Origin: Laguncularia racemosa | Taxonomy: Eukaryota > Streptophyta > Magnoliopsida > Myrtales > Combretaceae | Assembly: GCA_037954665.1 (NCBI GenBank) | Contig: JBBMOL010000013.1 | Span: 7,378,001-7,442,000, forward strand | Direction: 5' to 3' | DNA: 64,000 nt | Part shown: positions 58,601 through 64,000 of the stretch, in pieces | How the letters are laid out: every line of letters starts with the position of its first letter | Numbering within the stretch: the stretch's first letter is position 1 | The notes under the pieces: generated by a model | Seen by the model: only the letters and a program-made list of their open reading frames with translations | What the model was told of the DNA's origin: nothing | The model's database searches: none | Translations under genes and position numbers: made by a program

Positions 58601-61513
58601 TGGCTATGATATCCTCAATTATCTGATCGCCACTGACTATTAACATAGGTAGCAAGTTGATTAAGAGGTGCTCTAGTCCAATTTGGTGTTTGAAATGCAG
58701 TAGAAGCAGACTGAACTGTTTTGGCCCAAGTACTAGAAAGATTTGGAACTACTTGAGACTGCACAGGAGGGGCATAAGTGTGCATAGGAGAAGAAGAAGA
58801 GTGCACATAGAGTGTTTGATAATATGTGTGACTTGAACTATACTCATTCCATGGCACTTGTCCAGCACTATTATGTCCAACAAATGGAGAGAGAAATATG
58901 CCACTCTCATGCTCTTTCTCAACCTTTAACGCCCCTAGAAAATATCCTAGCAACTATAATTCTGTTAAAGATGGAGCTTGCAAAATTAGGGCTTCAAATT
59001 TGTCAATATAATGACAAACCATGGATACTATTACTGCTGAGATAGTCGTACAAAAGGATTATCAATAGTTTGATTGCCACATCACTTCATCAAGGCTTGT
59101 TTGAATGTTGCCCAATCCAAATTAGTAATCTGCTGTTTAAATATGTTTCGCCAATAGACACAGCTACTGCACATGCATACAGCAGCAAGACCTATTTTTG
59201 GCTCCTTCCTTGTAAGTTGAACATCAAAATATTGCTCAGTCAATGTGATCCAATTTGCTGGGTCAACTCCCTCAAATAAAGGAATCTCTAGGTGAGCTGC
59301 ATCATGGCGATATTCTTCATCAATTTCCATGGTCATAGCTCCATTAGGGTTTGCTGCAGACTCACAACCAAGATCTCCCATCCAAGCTTCTCCATTTTCA
59401 TTGCGACTAAGTTCTCCCACTCAAGCTCCTCCATTACCAATAGAAGCTGATGAAGATTCTCCCGGAAGCAATCCACTATCTCTACTTGATTTGTAACATT
59501 TTCTGCATCATGTTCACAGTTTCAGCCAATTCCTTTTGATCACATTCGAGAGTAACTAAATGACGTTAAACTTCAACCATTTCTCCTTGTAGTCCTTTGA
59601 GATTCTTCTCCAATCCTTTGACTCTCACCTTCATTTGTGTCATTATTTGACAAATTTCAACAAGTCAACAACGAATTTCCTATGGAATTCGCAATTTCAA
59701 CCAATAAGTTTCCCACAGATGGCACTAATCAATACAATTCAAGAGAAATTACAGTATAAAAACTAAATTCTTTTATTGATTTACTTATTTATTTATTTTT
59801 TATAGGAAAAAAAATGTACCTTCAAAGAAGAAGGTCCATAAGCAATATGCTCATAGTCTCTTATATTGTAAACAAATTATCTAACTGCCGTCCTACTAAC
59901 CAACTTTCCCTATTTATAGTGGACTCACCGTATACAGCTATTACTTAACTAGTACAACACCCCCACATGTGCAGAACAATGCAACACCCACACCACACAC
60001 TTACAACATTAATCTTTTGGTATCACATCACTAGTGACAGGGTCGTATCAGGGAGTGACACAGCCAAATTAATTTTTGATTATTTAAATTTCACCATTTT
60101 GTTGATGGACTTTTATATTTTTTTTTCTGGAAAAATAAAAATGGAAAGGTCTGTGGTATTAGTGGTGTGGTATGTACTGGTTTGGTCATTAAAGAGAGGC
60201 TGGAAATGTTCATATAAAAGAAGGATTTATTTTAGTTTGATTTTGAAAGGGTAGTACCATTAAAAGAAATGGAAGGGTAAAGTGAGGACTGAACCAAAAA
60301 AGAAAAAGGAGAAGAAGAAAAACTCACAGCAAATGACAAACCTGACCAAGCACCACTTGATGTCATAAAGTGCAGTATAGTTTATGCTATTGAAATGAAT
60401 CAACAAACTCATCGGGACTAAAAAAGTTGATCTGACAAGCTGGATTAAGAATTTGGCTTGGCTGGTTTGGCTTTAAGAATGGTTGTTTCGATTTTATTCA
60501 TATTGAAAAACTTGGCAATAAAGTGACTTCGATAAGAATGAGAATCTCTTTATAATATTTTTTCTCACTGTTGGTGATATCCCATGCAAAGTCCAAGATG
60601 TCACTCCTTGTTAGGACAAAGACTAAGATCTACCGGTATGAGGGTGCAGAGATGCATAGTATTTCCATAAGCTTGTAATTAAGTTTTAAGAACCACCCCT
60701 CAGAATTTCAACTAACTTCCCAGGTACCAAAAAGCCATAGAAATTTTTGAAGCAATAGCACGGTACTCTCTGAATAATAACCTGCTGAAGTATGGAGTAA
60801 AAGGACATCTTCTCAATGCTGGAATCTGCCAACTTTGCAAAGGGGATGTTGTTGCTGTTAATAATGCATTGGATCGCTACCAGGTTTTCCTTCCTTCTTG
60901 GTTGTTCGTGTATTTCCATGTTAATGACATTGAAACTCATTGCACATGCTATTGCAGGATCTTGATCCCACCTTTTCAGGAACTCGTGAATACAGATTGT
61001 TAAGAGTAAGTTTCATTTGTATCAAGGCATTCATTGTGGATGCCCGGGATTTAATATTTTTTACTTGCTTCTTTCTGTATATGCATGCTCTCAGTAATGC
61101 ACTCTTGAAAACTTTCCACACTCAGGATATATCTGAAGCAATTGATGAGGAAGATGTTGAAAGGTTCACCAGGGCTGTGCAGGAATTTGATAGCATGACT
61201 ACTCTGGTAAAACATTAAATTTTTAGTCATTGGTTACCTATTTTAAGTTGTGTTTCTGTCTTGGTACTAAATGTCATGTTGGTGTCTTGGTTCACGAATA
61301 TGAATTTGAATCGTTTCTCTGTGTACCTTGCATAGCATTGAGGGTTTCTGCCCTTGTATGAGGAAAGAGCTACCTCTTGCTCTCTGTTTTTGCGAATGTG
61401 TGAAAGATATCTGACTTTTTTGCTTTCTATAGGATTCTTGGAAGACAACCCTACTTTTGAGGGTGAAGGAAAAGCTGAAAGCCCGAGAATTAGAGGAGGA
61501 TGATCTCACATGA
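52644..61513 (+). CDS. ASNAP: alpha-SNAP, NSF attachment protein (nine exons, intact)
   Basis: Exons: 52644-52788, 53726-53775, 53872-53944, 54606-54685, 56683-56834, 60724-60883, 60958-61005, 61126-61206, 61433-61513. All introns are GT-AG and phases fit: 870 bp, 289 residues, the usual plant alpha-SNAP length. It binds assembled SNARE complexes and recruits and stimulates the ATPase NSF, so that vesicle-fusion machinery is recycled. Visible parts: membrane-contacting N-terminus GDQFARGEEFEKKAEKKLSG; TPR-like helices with KYEDAADLFDKAANCFKLAK, ASAFVDAANCYKK, GRLNMAARYYKDIAELYESE, HAIDNFEKAAELFESEEVTT, YGVKGHLLNAGICQLCKGDV; C-terminus LRVKEKLKARELEEDDLT. The penultimate Leu and acidic EEDD, needed for NSF stimulation, are intact. 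Intron 5 (3889 bp) carries an antisense LTR element. Confidence 0.97.
54814..54838. repeat. T-run followed by a long G-run in alpha-SNAP intron 4
   Basis: Eleven or more T then about 14 G on the plus strand. Such runs are prone to length error in sequencing. Confidence 0.8.
54839..56682. other. Remainder of alpha-SNAP intron 4, nothing recognised
   Basis: About 1.8 kb without repeats or coding signal that could be assigned. Confidence 0.5.
57390..58008. other. Purine-rich block in intron 5, possible old LTR fragment
   Basis: A purine-rich stretch (57500-57830) with the near-duplicate words AGTTGGTTAGAGGAGGTGGA and AGTTAGTTAGAGGAGTGAGA, then a leader-like part with ATTTAGTTTGTAATCTGAAG. Composition differs from the rest of the intron and resembles the R-U5 part of plant LTRs. 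No partner repeat was found. Confidence 0.3.
58014..58323 (-). repeat. 3' LTR of the intronic element
   Basis: 310-bp direct repeat of 59726-60050. The outer end is set by the putative target duplication and may be off by a few bases. Confidence 0.75.
58480..59420 (-). pseudogene. Gypsy gag remnant in the intronic element
   Basis: 59082-59420 has HLEIPLFEGVDPANWITLTE, YFDVQLTRKEPKIGLAAV and LDWATFKQALMK, a plant gypsy gag core. 58615-58953 is a Ser/Pro-rich linker. At about 58505-58570, KGLCFKRNQPFIANHNCPNK is a zinc-knuckle remnant in which the second Cys is lost. No protease or polymerase follows. Confidence 0.7.
59726..60050 (-). repeat. 5' LTR of the intronic element
   Basis: 325-bp partner of 58014-58323, with a T/A-rich expansion near 59785-59810. 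Confidence 0.75.
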
Positions 61514-62874
61514 GTTTAGTTGCCGCTTTCACTTGTGTATTGTTTGTCTCCCAGATCTTTGACATTCATTGCGTGTCTGTGTCCTGTTACATGTTATAAC
61601 TACAATATATGGCTGTTTTCCTTTGAGAGTGGAACATGATTGATTTGAAACATGTGTTTGTAATTGGGAGTGTTATCTTATCATTATGTTTAAAAGCTGG
61701 TATTTTTGCTGCCATGTATTTTGTATGAGTGTTTTGAATAAGGGCCCTAGAATCTTGGATAACCAGGCTTATGAGGTTGCTGTTTTGGTTTTCTTTTCAT
61801 GTCTGCTTATGAGGTCTAAAGGAGATATTCATGGTTGCCATTATATTAGTTAAGCTTAAGTGATGTAAAGAAAATGAACTTTGTAACTGTTCCTGGAGCT
61901 CCCTCTAGGTACTCGTTTTGGCTCCATGTGCTGCTGTCCTCAACCATTGTTTGGTTGACTCAAATAGAAAAACCAAATGGGAATATAAAACCATACTGAA
62001 AAAAATCAGCTAGATCGAAAATAGACCAAATTATGAAGAATTGGTGCATCCTCCTGGTTGCATAGATACTTGGATTCAGGGAATGGTTCCTCACGATTGC
62101 CTTGTTAGTTCTTTATATATTTTTTTTATTTTTGCCAGAAAGACAACAGCTCTTTTCTCATTTTTGGAATTCAAATTTGTTCAACAATCCATTCTTTGAT
62201 CATTCTTAAAACCATAGAGAATGGATATTATTTTGTTTGGTTAATCTGCATGTTGGAATTATTAAGTCAGACGGAAAATCATGTTTTTCAAGTAGAAGTA
62301 GGAAATGGAAACCCTAGTAAGAGATTCGAGTGAGAATTACGGTTCCTGTAAAGTGAGTAGAATTCTTCAAGAATTATATTTCTTAGCTTATTTTATAGAA
62401 GAGTTAGGAATCAAATTCTTTTATAACAGATTTGAGTGAAAAATGTGATTCCGGAAAGTAGGCTTCCTTAAGCAAACTGATTCCTCGTTTATTTTTAGTA
62501 GATGTTGTAGATGATTCCCTAAATTTTAACACAGGCGTAGATAATATTTCTAATTTTTTAAATATTGTAATTCTTTTTATATTTTGATAAATTAGTATAT
62601 AAAAAAATTACTTTTTTAGTAAGAAAATATACTAAATTTAAAATTTAAGGAATATTAAATTATAATTTGATAAGTTTGAGGAATGTTTCTATATTAAGGT
62701 TAACATTTATAAAAATTATTTATAATTTTTAAAGGTTATTTATTAATTTATTAAAATTAAGAGTGGTATTTTATAATATTTTAAAATTTATAAAATATAT
62801 CATAATCTTGATGGAAGTTTAGGTGACTGTTTACTTTAGGTGATTGTTTTTCACTTATTTGTATTATTAGTAAT
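61514..62874. other. alpha-SNAP 3' flank
   Basis: 3' UTR followed by AT-rich spacer. No clear polyadenylation signal could be singled out and no further gene is seen before the MULE. Confidence 0.5.
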
Positions 62875-64000
62875 GGGTTATATACTTAAATATATATTTT
62901 TTTAAATTACGTATATTATAATACCTATAAAACATATTCGTAAAATAGGTTGTGAATACATGGATCACGTATGTGATTTAAGGGATATGCAAAAATTTCA
63001 AGCTGAAGACGTATATTAGGTCTGTACCTTTAGTACAATTTTTTTTTCTTAACCCTATGAATTTATTACTGCAAACCTATAAAGTTCCTGCAAACTTATA
63101 AAATTGTTATAAAAGTATGTTTACAAACTTAAAAGTGATACAGTAAATTTACACAGTAATATACAGAGAAAAATTTTCATTGATACTTTTAAATATAAAT
63201 ACGAATCCTCAATTCAGTTCATATGCTCACATTTCACATTTTGATATTTGAATTTCCTCTATAAACTTTACTTTACAAATTTTTGTATTCATAATTTGTG
63301 TTTTATACAGGTTTTAATTTATTGAAATACGTGTGTGGAAATTTCTTCATCAAGATCTCGGTATGTTTTCTTAAGAAAAAAATTATTTTTATTGATGTTA
63401 TTGTACTTTGGATAAATGCAAAAAAAAAAAAAAAGACATGTAAATATGTATACTACATAAAATTTATTAAAGTAGTAATTCTTGTTAATTAACTATTAAT
63501 TAGTAATTAATTAATTATTAATATATGATTAATTAACATTAGTAAATGAATTATGTATATATATTATTATAATTTATTTTTGTAAATGTAGCCCTAAATT
63601 AAGTTATTGTTAATTAGTAGTGATTAGTCGTTAAGATATCGTTAATTAATTTCTAAGAAATTAATTAACGAAAATTTTTGTATTAGGTGGAAATGTAAAA
63701 TATTTGTATAGTTTAGTAGAATTAGTCATAAAAGTAAGTAGTTGGTGATTATCCGTTAATTAAAGATGATTAGTTGTAATATGTCGTTAATTAATTGTAG
63801 TAAAATTAATTAGTGAAAAATTTTGTATTTGTTGCAAAGTGAAAATATTTGTATGATTTTGTAAAATGAGTTATAAAATTAATTAATTATTAATTATCCA
63901 TTAATTAAAAGGGATTATTCGTTAATATATCGTTAATTAATTAATGAAAAATTTTATATTGGGTGGAAATGTAAAATATTTGTATGGTTTAATAGAATTA
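62875..64000 (+). mobile_element. PMD-side end of a second MULE, running out of the window
   Basis: Starts GGGTTATATACTTAAATAT, the family TIR (62875-63037). 63038-63385 then matches the reverse complement of 51463-51040, with the TATA box at 63194-63201 and a probable splice acceptor/donor pair at about 63310 and 63360. 63480-64000 enters the AT-rich region and 130-bp repeats that match 49820-51000 inverted. A PMD gene on the plus strand is expected just beyond 64000. Confidence 0.8.

Larger units (their letters stand above)
58014..60050 (-). mobile_element. 2-kb non-autonomous LTR element inside alpha-SNAP intron 5, antisense
   Basis: Direct repeats at 58014-58323 and 59726-60050 both end GGGTCGTATCA on the plus strand and share AAATTCTTTTATTGATTT, CAATATGCTCATA and ACAACATTAATCT. 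The flanks are GTGAG (58009-58013) and GGGAG (60051-60055), a 4/5 match to a target duplication. The minus-strand purine tract AGGGGTGGTAT adjoins the left repeat; TAGTGCCATCTGTGGGAA, a primer-site-like word, adjoins the right one. The 1.4-kb interior has only a gag remnant. Confidence 0.8.

Noticed and set aside
52644..61513. Calling this a resistance-type Rhg1 alpha-SNAP
   Set aside because: The C-terminus is the common EEDDLT form and only one copy is seen; resistance alleles in soybean differ there or in copy number.

Overview
The window is nuclear DNA of a flowering plant, probably a eudicot. It is AT-rich and has spliced genes with GT-AG introns, nested LTR retrotransposons, Mutator-like elements (MULEs) with plant mobile domain (PMD) cargo, and MITE-like repeats. 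No bacterial, organellar, tRNA or rRNA features were seen. Three intact host genes could be assembled exon by exon: two tandem paralogs of an AVT6/SLC38-type amino acid transporter on the minus strand (8958-12006 and 23921-27177), and one alpha-SNAP gene on the plus strand (52644-61513).

Layout. 1-8270: a degenerate Ty1/copia element (plus strand, 5' end outside the window) split by a nested Ty3/gypsy element (111-6783, minus strand) with two 678-bp LTRs and the target duplication AAAGT. 8575-12930: first copy of a duplicated block holding transporter gene 1. 14008-22341: an 8.3-kb LTR element (minus strand, target duplication GTCAT) that keeps gag and protease remnants but shows no polymerase, and carries a 40-bp minisatellite. 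23515-27540: second copy of the duplicated block with transporter gene 2. 27541-33602: mostly gene-free AT-rich DNA with one inverted-repeat element. 33603-35558: a truncated MULE with a PMD remnant, abutting a Ty1/copia element (35559-40203, minus strand) that has one LTR. 41890-43186: two MITE-like inverted-repeat elements. 43585-51626: a full-length but decayed MULE with a MURA-type transposase pseudogene (plus) converging on a PMD pseudogene (minus), about 150-bp TIRs and a 10-bp flanking duplication. 52644-61513: alpha-SNAP, whose fifth intron holds a 2-kb antisense LTR element. 62875-64000: the end of another MULE of the same family, running off the window.

How it fits together. Transposon growth has spread out what was once a compact gene neighbourhood. 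The pairing of an AVT6-like transporter with alpha-SNAP recalls the soybean Rhg1 nematode-resistance block, which also holds an amino acid transporter next to alpha-SNAP. Here the transporter is duplicated and alpha-SNAP has the ordinary, NSF-competent C-terminus. All transposon proteins are broken; all three host genes are open from start to stop.
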